Assembly: GCA_004009845.1 (NCBI GenBank)
Contig: RMBW01000095.1
Location: 62,001 to 126,000, forward strand
Direction of reading: 5' to 3'
Source: Davidsoniella eucalypti
Taxonomy: Eukaryota; Ascomycota; Sordariomycetes; Microascales; Ceratocystidaceae
Length of the DNA stretch: 64,000 bases
A model generated the notes under the pieces. The model had not been told where the DNA came from and ran no database searches. It saw nothing but the letters and a program-made list of their open reading frames with translations. Numbering within the stretch: position 1 is the first letter of the stretch; each line of letters starts with the position of its first letter. The position numbers and the translations under genes were made by a program. This document shows positions 48,950 through 59,512 of this stretch, in pieces.

Positions 48950-50224
48950 CTAGAAGTCAGGGAACAAATGTCCATATCTAGAAAGTAACAAATCGTTAGC
49001 ACGTGATCATATATACCAAAACAATATCAAGGATAAAAGGACATGGTGAAAAAAAAAACTTACTCATCTACTCCGCCGGTTCCGTATTGCTCGGCTTCTT
49101 CCGGGTAATGGTCGAACTGACTGGCGTCACCCGCGCCGGCCTTAACCGGGGGAATGTACGGAGCGTCGATATCTTTCCGTGCCAATCTATCCCACGTAAC
49201 CTCAGAAAACCATCGATGGTCTTTGACGTCTTGCGGTCCCTGGTAGAGGTTACCCAAACGCTTGGACAAATCCGCCGTGATCAACCGCTGCAGCAGATCA
49301 CGGGCATCCGCGTTAACGTACTCAGGGTAAGTAACGGTGCCGCGTAGAATATTCTCATAAATCTTCATGGGCGATCCAGAGTCCCAGAATGGCGTGTATC
49401 CGCACAGCATTTCGTAGATGAGAATACCTAGTGACCACCAATCGACAGATTTGTTGTATCCCTTGTTGGAAACAACTTCCGGTGCTAGGTAGTCGGGTGT
49501 GCCGCAAAGCGTCCACGTCTTGTCAGGCACGCGCTTAGCAAAACCGAAGTCTGTAATTTTGAGGTGGCCGTGACGGTCGAGTAGCAGGTTCTCGGGCTTA
49601 AGATCACGGTATATGATGTTGCGCGAGTGAAGGTACTCTAGCGCCAAGACAACTTCAGCAGCGTAGAACTTGGCAACGGGGTTTGGGAAACGCTGTTGGT
49701 TGGCGCCATTAGGGTCAGCTATGTCTCAGGCGGGATCGGAAGGTCTGAATGATTAAGAACGTCGATAAACTTACACTAGACTTGCGGAGAAGTGAGAAGA
49801 GCTCTCCACCCTCTACAAAGTCCATAACCATGTAGAGATTCTTAGGGTCTTGGAAGGTACCCCATAGCGTTATGAGGAAAGGGTGCTTCACTTCTCCTAG
49901 CATCTTTCTTTCGTCGTTCGTGTGTTCCACTTGCTTCATCCGTACCACCTGAGTCTTCTTCAGCACCTTGATTGCATAGTAACGGGTGTTATGTTTGGAC
50001 TGGACCAAGTGTACACGACCGAAACTACCCGTTCCCAGAGTGCGTCTGATGTCGAAATCCTGTAATGTGTACTTGCCCTTGGTGACGCGGGCTTCGGTGG
50101 GAACAGAGGGTGGCTGTTGCTGGGGGGCTCGGGGCGGCTGAGCTTGCGGCTGAAGTTGCTGGTGCGCGAGAGGCTGAGGCACAGCTATCTGGCCAGCAAT
50201 GGGTTGCGCGCCGTTAATTGCTCG

Positions 50225-50256
<32 letters not shown>

Positions 50257-50485
50257 GCTGTAGCTGCTGATGTTGGATGTGTATACCGGACTGTGGCTGT
50301 TGGGACAGATGATGCTGAGCAACTGGTTGTACAGGAGTCACATTGGACTGGATGATTAGGGTATCGTCGGTGGCTTCGGTAGGAATTGAGATGTTTGGCA
50401 TGTATTGTTGTGTTTGCGCCTGTTGTTGTGACTGTGCTTGTTGTTGTTGTTGCTGTTGTTGCTGTTGATTTTGTTGCTGTTGATT

Positions 50486-50530
<45 letters not shown>

Positions 50531-51319
50531 TATGGGGGTGTACATAGCTTGCTGATTGTGCTGGTACTGATGTTGCGAGTTCATGATGCCGTTGGTAGGT
50601 GGATTTATGAGATTGTTGATACTGATACTGGGCAGTCCGTGAGCATCTCCGTTTTGAGCAGAAATATGAGCAGAAGAGTCCATTGGCAGTTGTCCAGACT
50701 TGTGGTAACCTCCAGATGAAGAAGAGCTGGTGTTGACAGTGTTGGTGCTGGAACTAGGGTCTTGGAATGAGGAAATAGGAGTCGAGCCGACCGAAGCCAT
50801 GGTTATGTCAACAGACCCGGGGGCTTTGTCGGGGGCGGCTTCAGGCTGAAGAGACAGCGGCTGCAGGTCGGATTTGCTGCAGTACGAATTGGAAGTCGAG
50901 TTCGAATGCGAGTGGGAGTGAGAGTTTAGATAGGTGGCCGTCGCAGTCACGGTAGAGGTCGCGGTGGTGGACGTAGGAGCAGAGACGAAGGCCGGGAAGG
51001 TGGAATTGCTGGTAAACGAGGCTGCTATTGGCGTTGATATGGTGGGTGTAACTGCGGTCGGCGTAGTGTCTGTAGGCGTTGTCACCACTGTGATTAGTGG
51101 CGCTATTGGTGTTATTACAGTAGGCGAGATAGGATTGCTGCTGTTGTGGTGCGACGATGGCAGACGTGACTGGATGATGGAGGCGAGCGACTGGCTTCCA
51201 AAACGCCTCGCAGATGAAGCTCCGGTTGGAGTAATTGGACTCGTAGGTTGGCTGCCGTTGTTGGAATCAGATTGACCGTCCCGTGCCCGTTTCTTCTTAA
51301 GAAAGCCAAGAGATGGCAT
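48950..51319 (-). CDS. pkaC: cAMP-dependent protein kinase catalytic subunit
   Basis: Exons 51319-49775, 49692-49064 and 48977-48950; introns of 82 and 86 bp; 733 aa. Ser/Thr kinase released from its regulatory subunit by cAMP, controlling growth, nutrient sensing and morphogenesis. Seen: an N-terminal extension of about 415 residues rich in Ser/Thr then Gln, with uninterrupted Q runs near 262-293 and 352-365; kinase domain with GTGSFG near 428, the Lys of YYAIKVLKK near 449, YRDLKPEN near 544, DFG near 562 and the activation loop TWTLCGTPDYLAPE. Without the 28-nt last exon the frame stops at VDE; the GTAAGT there joins to an exon encoding YGHLFPDF, the hydrophobic FxxF motif that ends PKA and docks on the N-lobe. 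This makes a complete kinase. Confidence 0.95.
50439..50533. repeat. CAG/CAA (polyQ) repeat in the PKA gene
   Basis: On the minus strand this is a run of CAG and CAA codons interrupted by two AAC (Asn) codons; eight or more pure CAG units lie at about 50505-50530. A second, mostly CAA run lies at about 50224-50262. The mixed codons suggest the first tract is partly stabilised, but the pure CAG part should vary in length. Confidence 0.9.
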
Positions 51320-52886
51320 CGGTGGAAAATGACAAGAGGCGGGATTTGTGGCTTTGTGGGGATGGATGAGATAGGGATTGAGTGAGAGGGACTTTCGTTC
51401 TCTTCAGGTCCAAGGATGGGCAGCTACAATCGAGGAGAGTTACTAGGAGTATATACTAGGAGTCTCAAGTATATCGTATTTGCTAGTTATCCAATATCCA
51501 AGCAAAAAAGGGCGGCAGTTGGTATATGTAATTGTATGGATGGTTTTGATCGAGTTGGCTAGACCGTCTATTCGTCTAGTTATGACAATTGGCGGTAGAG
51601 CTTTAGTTAGCGGTGGCACTAGTCTTGTTTAGCGGGAGAAGGTCGAGGTTCCAACAGGAACAGGAGGCTGTAAGTAGCGGCGGTTACGGATGACGAATTG
51701 GAGGGGAGAGAGGCAGAGGAAAATATATATATAAAAGACTAAAATAGAGGCACTTTCGAGCTTTGGTTGAAGAACAAGGTAGTCGAGATGGAGTCTCTTG
51801 GACAAGCTGCGGGCGTCCAATATAATAAGATATACAAATGCCAAGTTACAGGCTGCCTGGTAGTAATCATACAAGAAGCAGCAAAGCAAAACAAAGCAGA
51901 GGCAAGGCGGGAGGGCGGAGAAGCAAAGCAAAACGCAAAAGACAAGACGACTAAGTTGATGAGTGGCCAAGTTGCTCACAAAGTCTTGAGCACTGACTGT
52001 GAACCTTGAACGCCAGACATTATTTGAACAAGGTTGGCTAGAGCAGTGATCAAAAAAAGCACCTACCTACCTTTCAGTTGGTCTGAGCTGAGATCCTGGA
52101 TCCTTCAAAACACGCGATTGGCTGCAAGGTCTATTTTTGAAGCTGTCGCGAGAGGTTGATATGGCGGTGGACAAGATACAGGCATCTACATATAGTATGT
52201 GATATAAAGATGCACAATAGATATGAGGCTAGAGCTGGGAGAGGCTTGGACGACTGTGCGAGTGTAGGTGTGATGTGCTGTAGTAAAAACCAGGGCAGCT
52301 TACAGTATCAGCGATAACGGCAGAAGCAGCGACGACGGAATAGAGCGCATATGTTTATGTTTCTTTTTCCTGCAACTATTCGCTCGCTTCTCGTTTCGGC
52401 CTTGAGATGACAGTGGCGCTGCTCCAGAAGCTCTGGCGTCGTTTTGCTTTGCTTTACTTGGTTTTAATGTTGAGCAACCGGACTGCTGAATTTTCTCGAT
52501 TGCGTGGAGAAGAAGAACGAAAAAAAGAAGAAAAAAAGACAGGCTTTAATTGAACGCTTCGTTTAATTCTGGGCCGGTGAAAGAGAAAAAAAAAACAGTA
52601 TAGAAAAAAATTATACTGTAAAGATTATAAGGCTCAAACTGTTTAAAATGGTGTACGTGTGACAAATATGATGGCATCAATACAAAGTTAAAAAAAAATT
52701 ATGTGTGCCTACATATATCGCATGCAGCTGGAAACTACCCGAAAATCATCGTCTGTCGGATTGGTTCGCTCGATTCTTTTGTCATGGTCAGCCTGCAAGA
52801 TATGCAAAATAAAGATTACATATAGTTATATGCAGTTCAGCCAATAAGATCAACAACGGCTATATAGAGTTGCCAATCTGATGTCA
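51320..52886. other. PKA upstream region, no gene recognised
   Basis: About 1.6 kb 5' of the PKA gene, ending where the duplicated block begins. Contains a TATATATATA run at about 51725-51735 and A-rich stretches; long leaders are usual for fungal PKA genes. No gene seen. Confidence 0.5.
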
Positions 52887-53188
52887 AGAGACCTGGGAGG
52901 GACTACTCCGAATACCAGGCGGCAAATCTACACACAACTCTAATCAATGCATCTAACGTGATTTAGCATTCCGGAACCAGTGGCATCTGTGATGATCCAA
53001 AGTTGGTAAAGGATGTGGCGGGATAATATTGATAAACGACTACAAAAGCAACATTAATCAATGATAACCGGCTCTTGTCGATAAGAAAGTCCAACTCTAT
53101 CAGGTTAGGCCATTTGTCCCATTATTAGGGTTAGTAGGGTCTATGCCGCTTCCATGTGAGATATCAAGAACAAAAGATACACAAATCC

Positions 53189-53740
53189 TTAAAGTCCGTA
53201 GGCGCCATGCTCCTTTCTTAGTCCATGATTCACCAAGAATAACCATACATTAGCTTTTGTCCAACTAATGGTTTGCGGAATGTAATTGATCCTAAACGAC
53301 AGGAATGGTATTCCAAGAAATTGGTGGGATGCTTTTTCATCAAGATACAGTATGAGACCGTGGATATGGCTAGACACAACACCGCATGCGTCAGTGGAGG
53401 CAATTCCATCGCCAATACCAATATCGACGCACTGGTATGTCGTGATGACGATTCAGGTAGCATGTAGAAGAGTAATTACATGGTTGATACCAGAATAGTT
53501 AGGAATCGTTTGAGATCGACTCTTTTGTAGTGAAGCTGTCTCTCTTTGCGCAAGCATGATAAATGTCGTCTCTCCAGGGAGGATGAACATGGCACCCGAA
53601 TGATATATCAGAAGCCCGATCAATGCATGGGACAGTTACGCAATGTCAAGCCGGTAACTAGTGAGACAAAGAAACCAATCCAAACCAGACCGTCGGTCAT
53701 GACAATGAATAGTGTCAAGGCGTCATCTATGTAGGTCCAT
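53189..53740 (-). other. Possible spliced membrane-protein gene or its remnant
   Basis: Unrecognised. Three minus-strand open stretches follow one another. The first, up to about 53625, reads a hydrophobic run (DDALTLFIVMTDGLVWIGFF...). The second, 53635-53480, has 52 codons with another hydrophobic start (ALIGLLIYHSGAMFILPG) and ends at a GTAATT donor. The third, 53431-53189, has 80 codons to a stop, after a plausible ACCAG acceptor. Segments two and three join in phase across a 48-bp intron. Segments one and two are in different frames with no good intron, so the gene is either mis-modelled by me or broken. No family recognised. Confidence 0.28.
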
Positions 53741-54278
53741 CCCACTCAAATATAATCAAGTCAGCCTATAGTAGATAGCTAGCTCTTTTGGTTACTGGTT
53801 TAGCCGCTGTCTAATCTGTCTTTTGACTTTTGCCCTGGTTCTAGGGGATAAACCCTTTTACGCAATGCCCTTTTTCACTCTATTTATGTACAAGGTAAGC
53901 GAATATTCAAATTATACACTAATTAATAACCACTTTAAATTACTAAGTGGTTTTTGTTCCTGACAGCTCGGCTACAAAGGAATAAAAAAGCGTATATACA
54001 GATATACAAAGAATATGTAGTGAAAAGCCCGGATATTTTCTTATATTCGAAACATATGACAAAGAGGCAAGACACCGTAAGGGGGAAAGGGCAGAAAGAA
54101 AAATAAATAAGGGACAGCAAAAAGGCTGGCATTGTGAGACTCTACAGAAAGCTTGGGCTTTAGTCGAAGCTGTGCTACAAGGTATGGCAAAGCCCTAAAA
54201 AAAAAAGAGTAGCTCAAGTAATCATGTCTCCAAATACTCCTGAGAGCAGTTATTTTACAGCCCGTTCTTCTTATTATA

Positions 54279-54663
54279 CAGGCTGTAGCAGGGGTGCTCA
54301 GAAAAGATACTTAGGACCTCAAAATACAATGTACTCTATACTAAGACTGCCAGCTGGCAGAGTGCTGTCAGGCTGTAAAATGAATGTGTAACACAAGAAA
54401 AACGAAAATATTAAACTAGGCATACTGAAAACTGTATAAGAGTGCCTTGATTCATTAAAGTCATGACATTCGGATGTGGTTCTTGCATTATTAATATAGA
54501 TGTATATATGAAACTTTGTTTTCAACAAATCATAATGATACGTTTCAAAAAGAATAAAGTAAAAATTTCTTAGGCACAGTTTGATAGCACGATGCCAGCT
54601 GGCAGCCTTAGTATGGAGTACATTGTGTTTTGAAGTCCTAAGTATCTTTTTTGAACATACCTG
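54279..54663. mobile_element. MITE-like element, TA target site, long terminal inverted repeats
   Basis: 385 bp starting CAGG and ending CCTG, flanked by TA on both sides (54277-54278 and 54664-54665), as for Tc1/mariner/pogo-class insertions. Imperfect terminal inverted repeats of about 70-80 bp (54279-54359 and 54593-54663) share GATACTTAGGAC, CAATGTACT and end internally in the same self-palindrome TGCCAGCTGGCA (54348-54359 and 54593-54604). The about 230-bp interior has no transposase, so it is non-autonomous. The left repeat is about 10 bp longer near its tip. Confidence 0.72.
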
Positions 54664-56291
54664 TAAAATGAAAGCTCAATCTCTCTCCCTTTCGTCCGCA
54701 AATAGATAAAGGTTCCGGAACAAATACGTCACAGTCAAGACCAGGTCTAGCCTAGCCTGGCCCAGGACCTAGAAGATTGCTTTTATGAGTGCTTCCCACT
54801 TCAAGGTAGCAACAGAAGCATTATCAAGTTACAAATATAGTATCAAAGGAAATGTCATCTTTTCTTCATGTGGCTTCAACAAAGCCACCGAGGTCCTGGC
54901 CAAAGAATTTCTCGGTTGAGGTGATAGCCGTTTCTATAATTGAAGAATTCGTAATCAAATTATCTTCCTAGTTAATTTTACGAAGCTATAACTAGAAACA
55001 AAAAAGAAAAAGAAATATCTGTTAGCGACCGGCTGGCAATGGAATAAAATTCGTAAAAGCTGTAAAAAAGAAAAAAAAAAACTGGTGTGGGTTCTTACGG
55101 CCAATCACACATACCAAGAAATTCAATGGTTTCATTTTTAGTGCTGTCTTTGTTGCATAAATGACAATAACTATACGTATGCCTGATGGGATAAAATAGA
55201 ATACTTAAATTGAGGCAGTAAATATACACAAAGGAAATGGGATGAAAGATGCCTTTTTGATCTTTGGTATTGTTATTTAAATAGAAATATTGGCCATTAT
55301 TATGATATGCAAGTCCTAACAAGACTAATGTAGATAGCTGCCTATCTTTTCCAAGTTACACTACATTAGGACTATGTAGTACTACTGAAGTCCGCCCTAT
55401 GCTTATGGTAGTGCGTCTGAGGGTTTGGGCAGCCTCTTCACGAAGTTCTGCAGAAGGTAGCATATAACGAAACCATAACAGATGTTCTGTATCTCAGTGG
55501 CCCGTCACTGTTGAGAAGTAGGTTGTCCTTCACCTTACATTGTATACTAGTATTAGTTCAGGGTGTATCTTAGGATACCGAGGCTACATAGCTATTAAGA
55601 GCTCCATTTCCACCTTGATAAAATTGAATTAAAAGAAAAGAAAAAAGGACCATGTAGAGAGTCATGAATTGCGCATGATTGTTCCTCAATTTACTCAACT
55701 AAGACCTTGATGTCCTAGTGGACCTAATTGTAATCAAAGATGCCTCGGCTTTAGATCATCCGCACATCTAGTAACCTCACTAAGATAGATCCGATATGGA
55801 ACAAAATGCCGTTTGCGGAAAAACAAAAAAAAAACTTAAAAAGGCAACGTATACAGATTGCTTATCTATATCTGTGACTTCTAAATATACATAAAGAACA
55901 TGTGGCGTATCTTTATCTGATCACGTTCATTTTTCGAGATTTCGGGTTGACATGACAATCGAATAAGGGTTACAGTCACAGAAAGAATAGCCTGAATCAC
56001 GAAGATGATAGTCATAAGTTTTAGACAGAGTCTCCCCTTTTAATATATGCCGATATGTTAAATGTTTAAGAAAATCAAGCACGTGTTTCTCCCTAAACCT
56101 TAAGAATGTAAAGCCGTGTGGCTATGAGACTCTTTATACTGAATAAATAGTGAAAAAAAAAAAAAAGTATATTCTATAAACAAACGGGATACTCTAAACG
56201 ATGGACGGAAAACAAATAACGAAGACCGGCTTCATAACACAAAGCCATGAAAAGATAAGCAAACCAATAATACCAACGAAAAACAATAACA
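54664..56291. other. Intergenic, no gene recognised
   Basis: About 1.6 kb of AT-rich DNA between the MITE-like element and the 3' end of the unrecognised gene. Homopolymer A runs near 55070-55081 and 55828-55836. No gene seen; the first 1.28 kb is part of the duplicated block. Confidence 0.5.
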
Positions 56292-58499
56292 TCAAGGAAT
56301 ATAGTCGTCATCTTTCTCCGAGTAGAACGACAGGTGACTCTCCAATGCCTTTCCCTTTCTAAGCTGGGTAGCCGTCCGCTTCTTGGCAGTCTGCTTCTTC
56401 TTTTTGTCAACCTTACCACCCTTAGTCTTTGTTGAGGTTTTCTTTGACGAAGCCTTCTTGCCCGAAGGTAAAGCCACAGACACGCTCTCCGGGACGGCAT
56501 CCAGCTCCATCTCCTCGTCATATTCATCGTCTTTACCAGAATCCTCTCTAGCAAAGGCTTCATCTTTCGTGAACCGAGTCCACCGAGCCTGTCGGGGAGG
56601 GTTTCTACGGATCGACTGAGACGACTGCACACCACGGTTCCGGGCAGCTCGTGTAGTCTTCTTCTTGGTCTGTTTTTTCTGCTTCTTGACGCCGGCGTTA
56701 GTAGCGGACGACGAGACCTTGTTGGGGACTTTCCTGGTAGAAGGGCCGGCGGATGAGTGCATATCGCGCCATTCACGGTTCCGTGTCTCGACCAGAGCGC
56801 GTTTACGAGGATCTGTAATCAAGACCGGATCGACGGGGAAAGGGCTGGTGCGGAGATGGCCTGGAGTGGCTCTCTTGTACAGTGGCTCGGAGGTCGGCAC
56901 GATACGTGGCTGTGTGTAGTGTACCTGAGTGCAGGAATCTGCGGGCCAGATGGTCGCGTCTGTGATGCCGCTAATGCGGGATACTTGTGCCATCTTGACA
57001 TCGTCGTCGACGGCGTATCTAATGGCGTTGAAATACGTATCCTGCCGGTCTGGTTGATATCCGATTATATCGCGACATATGTAAGCATCAGCCATATCAT
57101 TTTCTTCGGGGTAGGGGGGTAGAATATCTGCCTCAGGGGGTGCCTCGGGACTCGGGAAAGTCGAAGATAGAGGACTTGTAGGCTCCACGCTGGGAGACGC
57201 CGAAGGGTGGCTACTGCTTGGAAAGGCCATTCTCCATTCTTGCATGGCTGTATGCATCATGATCTGCTGGGTGCTCGGGGGCTCGTAGGCCAGGATCTCG
57301 GTAGGTCTGATGTTATCGTAGTCTAGCTGGTTGAGCTCGATAGCCTCTCTGTAATCAAAGGGGAACCCGAGAGTTCTCAGCATATCCAAGTCCTCATACT
57401 CCGTGCCGGCCTCATCTTCGCCAGGCCATGTCCAGCCGACAATGCGTTCCTCGTCCCACTCCTGCTTCCAGAGGCCGTGGGCAGCCATCAGATTCTTGGT
57501 GTCCAGTGGGTTGATGATTGTCGACGGGTCTACCTCGTTGAACTGCTGAGGGTCTAGGATTGGTAGTCGGTTTTCGAAACGCGCCTTGTCCATCGATGTG
57601 TACACGTCGAAGTGCATCCACGGGCGGCTAAGGAGCCATCGGCGGCGTTGGGCCAACAGAGCACCGACACCTAGGCCGGGCATTGCTACGGTGGGCGGCG
57701 CCAAGACCTCCTCACGCCTGAGGCGAATACGTTCGAGCGCCATCTGCGCTACGGGGTGGCTTGGGTTCTGCTCGATCAGATCGTCTGGCTGTGCCTCAGT
57801 ATTGGGATTCCACGGCTGGCCATTGCAGGTCCAGCCCGGCGCGGCCGGCGTATCATCCCACGTCCACTTCCATAGGGAAATATCGTCGGCGGGGTCACTG
57901 CCACCGACAAAGGGGATACCCCAAGCCGGGTTCCAGACTCCCATGCGCGTCCAGCGCCGCCGAACCACATGGCGAATCAAGACCTCGGTGTTGTACTTGG
58001 CGTTTTCGCCCTCCAGGAACTCGCGCGCAGTCGCGTTGTAGCGCCAGCTCTTCTGGAACTCCTGGATACGGTTATATTCAATGGCCCGCTCGCGGAAATA
58101 GCGGTACATGGGCTGGTAGTTGATGTTTGTGGCGATGTAGTTCCACTCGCTGAATCGTAGCGGAAGCGATAGGCAGTACTTGTACTGAGCTTTCATCATG
58201 GCCATAGGTTTATAGTCGTGGGGCATGTCGGCTGCTCTAAACTGGTTGGCCCTGGCGGACCACGACTCCATGGCTTGTATCATGTTATAGATCTTGCGCT
58301 TGGAGGGATCGCGCTTCATTCCCTGCACAGCAGGGTTCACGACCTCCACGAGCTGTTTGGCAAATTCATCTGACATGAAGCTGTCTTTGAGGTGCGAGAA
58401 AGCAGTCTTAGGACTTCCAGTCACGTCTTCGCCAAAGATCCAGTCATCATCGAATGGGTCGTTGTTGACGGAAAAGTTATCGTCTGAGAGGATGGACAT
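56292..58499 (-). CDS. Unrecognised Trp-rich protein with basic Lys/Ser-rich tail
   Basis: Single-exon frame of 735 aa, start ATG at 58499. I do not recognise a family. Seen: acidic N-terminus (about 1-30); a Trp/Tyr-rich middle (about 60-420) with repeated W-x-W and PAWG/PWMHF-type segments, suggesting a folded domain; a Pro/Ser-rich stretch near 425-470; and a C-terminal quarter with blocks of Lys/Arg (KKQKKQTKKKTTR), an acidic patch, then more Lys, which looks nuclear and possibly nucleic-acid binding. Nothing suggests a membrane or secretion. The length, clean frame and protein-like composition argue for a real gene. It is flanked by repeats on both sides and would be part of the 8,057-bp unit if the duplication is real. 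Confidence 0.7.
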   Translation of the reverse strand: MSILSDDNFSVNNDPFDDDWIFGEDVTGSPKTAFSHLKDSFMSDEFAKQLVEVVNPAVQGMKRDPSKRKIYNMIQAMESWSARANQFRAADMPHDYKPMAMMKAQYKYCLSLPLRFSEWNYIATNINYQPMYRYFRERAIEYNRIQEFQKSWRYNATAREFLEGENAKYNTEVLIRHVVRRRWTRMGVWNPAWGIPFVGGSDPADDISLWKWTWDDTPAAPGWTCNGQPWNPNTEAQPDDLIEQNPSHPVAQMALERIRLRREEVLAPPTVAMPGLGVGALLAQRRRWLLSRPWMHFDVYTSMDKARFENRLPILDPQQFNEVDPSTIINPLDTKNLMAAHGLWKQEWDEERIVGWTWPGEDEAGTEYEDLDMLRTLGFPFDYREAIELNQLDYDNIRPTEILAYEPPSTQQIMMHTAMQEWRMAFPSSSHPSASPSVEPTSPLSSTFPSPEAPPEADILPPYPEENDMADAYICRDIIGYQPDRQDTYFNAIRYAVDDDVKMAQVSRISGITDATIWPADSCTQVHYTQPRIVPTSEPLYKRATPGHLRTSPFPVDPVLITDPRKRALVETRNREWRDMHSSAGPSTRKVPNKVSSSATNAGVKKQKKQTKKKTTRAARNRGVQSSQSIRRNPPRQARWTRFTKDEAFAREDSGKDDEYDEEMELDAVPESVSVALPSGKKASSKKTSTKTKGGKVDKKKKQTAKKRTATQLRKGKALESHLSFYSEKDDDYIP

Positions 58500-59398
58500 T
58501 TTGAACTGTAGAAGAGAATATGTTATGTCGTAAGAAGGGAAGTCGAGTTATATCAAATAACCGGATTTGGTGTTGGTGAAGCAAGGTAATGATAAGATAG
58601 AAGTTGTTCGTTTGAATGATGAGTGACATCAAATTCAGCAGACATATGATCCGGACTTCTTCGAGTTTATATAGTGCGAAGCCTCTTTGTCCCATTCCAT
58701 CTTCGTCTTCTTTGTTTAGATACCGTGAACAAAGCCATTGCCGTTGAAGATCGAGATCTCTAACAAAGGGCCAAATGGCCATAGAATGAAACCGACGACA
58801 AAAACAAGGCCTTTGAGAAAACGACAGAAGGCTGTCTTGAGTATAGTAGCACAAAGAAACATAATATTCTTTGTTCTATTGTTACACGGTGCGTCTAAAA
58901 CGACATCTGGTAAAAGAAGAACAAAGAAGCACATCTTTCCAGCTTTGTTTGAAACGACATACACTGATTATTTTGTCCACCTAGTAGTGTTTCACAGCAA
59001 CACAGCGGCATTTTCCGGACGGAAGCAGTCGGCTGACATCATTTTCCGGACAACTCCCGGGAGGTCTTGAGAGCTTAGTAAGATAAACGAAAATCTATGT
59101 TATTCTATGTTTCTTTTATTTATTTATTTATTACTATTTTGCGTCTACCTACTGTCATTTAACAGCAATACGACGGCATGTTCCGGGTAGGTTGATATCG
59201 CCTTCTAACCAACTCCCGAGTAGTCAGCAAATGTAGGTGTGCGTAGACCGAACTTCTCTTATGAATTTCTAGGGTCCAGCACTGAGATCAAAAGACCGTG
59301 CTTTCTACCAGAAATTTAGGGACTTCAGAGGGTTTATATAGAGAAATATCACGATAGTGCACAAAAAATGAGTGTAACAAAACCCACCAAAAGAAAAG
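58500..59398. other. Intergenic with a diverged direct repeat
   Basis: About 0.9 kb between the unrecognised gene and the 5S gene. Two related stretches, roughly 58980-59065 and 59146-59225, share the order CAGCAA, CGGCAT-TTCCGG and CAACTCCCG, suggesting an old direct duplication. A 16-base 5S-like scrap (CCGTGCTTTCTACCAG) lies near 59297. No coding gene seen. Confidence 0.45.
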
Positions 59399-59512
59399 AC
59401 ATACAACACCCGGTATTCCCACGTGGTCACCCACCGTAGTACTGATCGGGCGCTTGATAGTTTAACTAGGGGAGAGCGGACGGGATCCCGTGCTTTCTAT
59501 CAGCTATGGTCG
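59399..59512 (-). rRNA. 5S rRNA gene, 5' end replaced by a retroelement insertion
   Basis: On the minus strand the sequence begins CGACCATAGCTGATAGAAAG, contains the 5S signatures GGATCCCGTCCGCTCT, TAGTTAAACTATCAAG and GGTGGGTGACCACGTGGGAA (box C), and ends TGTTGTATGT followed by a TTTT terminator. Fungal 5S genes are about 119 nt and start ACATACGACC; here 114 nt remain and the first five bases are replaced by the (AAC)n tail of the adjacent retroelement. Helix I can therefore pair only in part. The internal polymerase III promoter lies downstream of the break and looks intact, so transcription is possible but would give an altered 5' end. Dispersed single 5S genes are normal in filamentous ascomycetes. 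Confidence 0.9.

Larger units (their letters stand above)
52887..55943. repeat. Duplicated block, copy 1 (3,057 bp)
   Basis: Identical, as far as I can read, to 60944-64000 at a constant offset of 8,057 bases, with no insertions or deletions; A-runs of 10 and 11 also match in length. The copy may continue past the window edge. Contents: possible spliced membrane-protein gene (53189-53740), MITE-like element (54279-54663), and AT-rich DNA. Confidence 0.95.

Noticed and set aside
50438..50719. Plus-strand poly-leucine open frame
   Set aside because: Reverse of the CAG/CAA polyQ codons in the PKA gene; no independent evidence.
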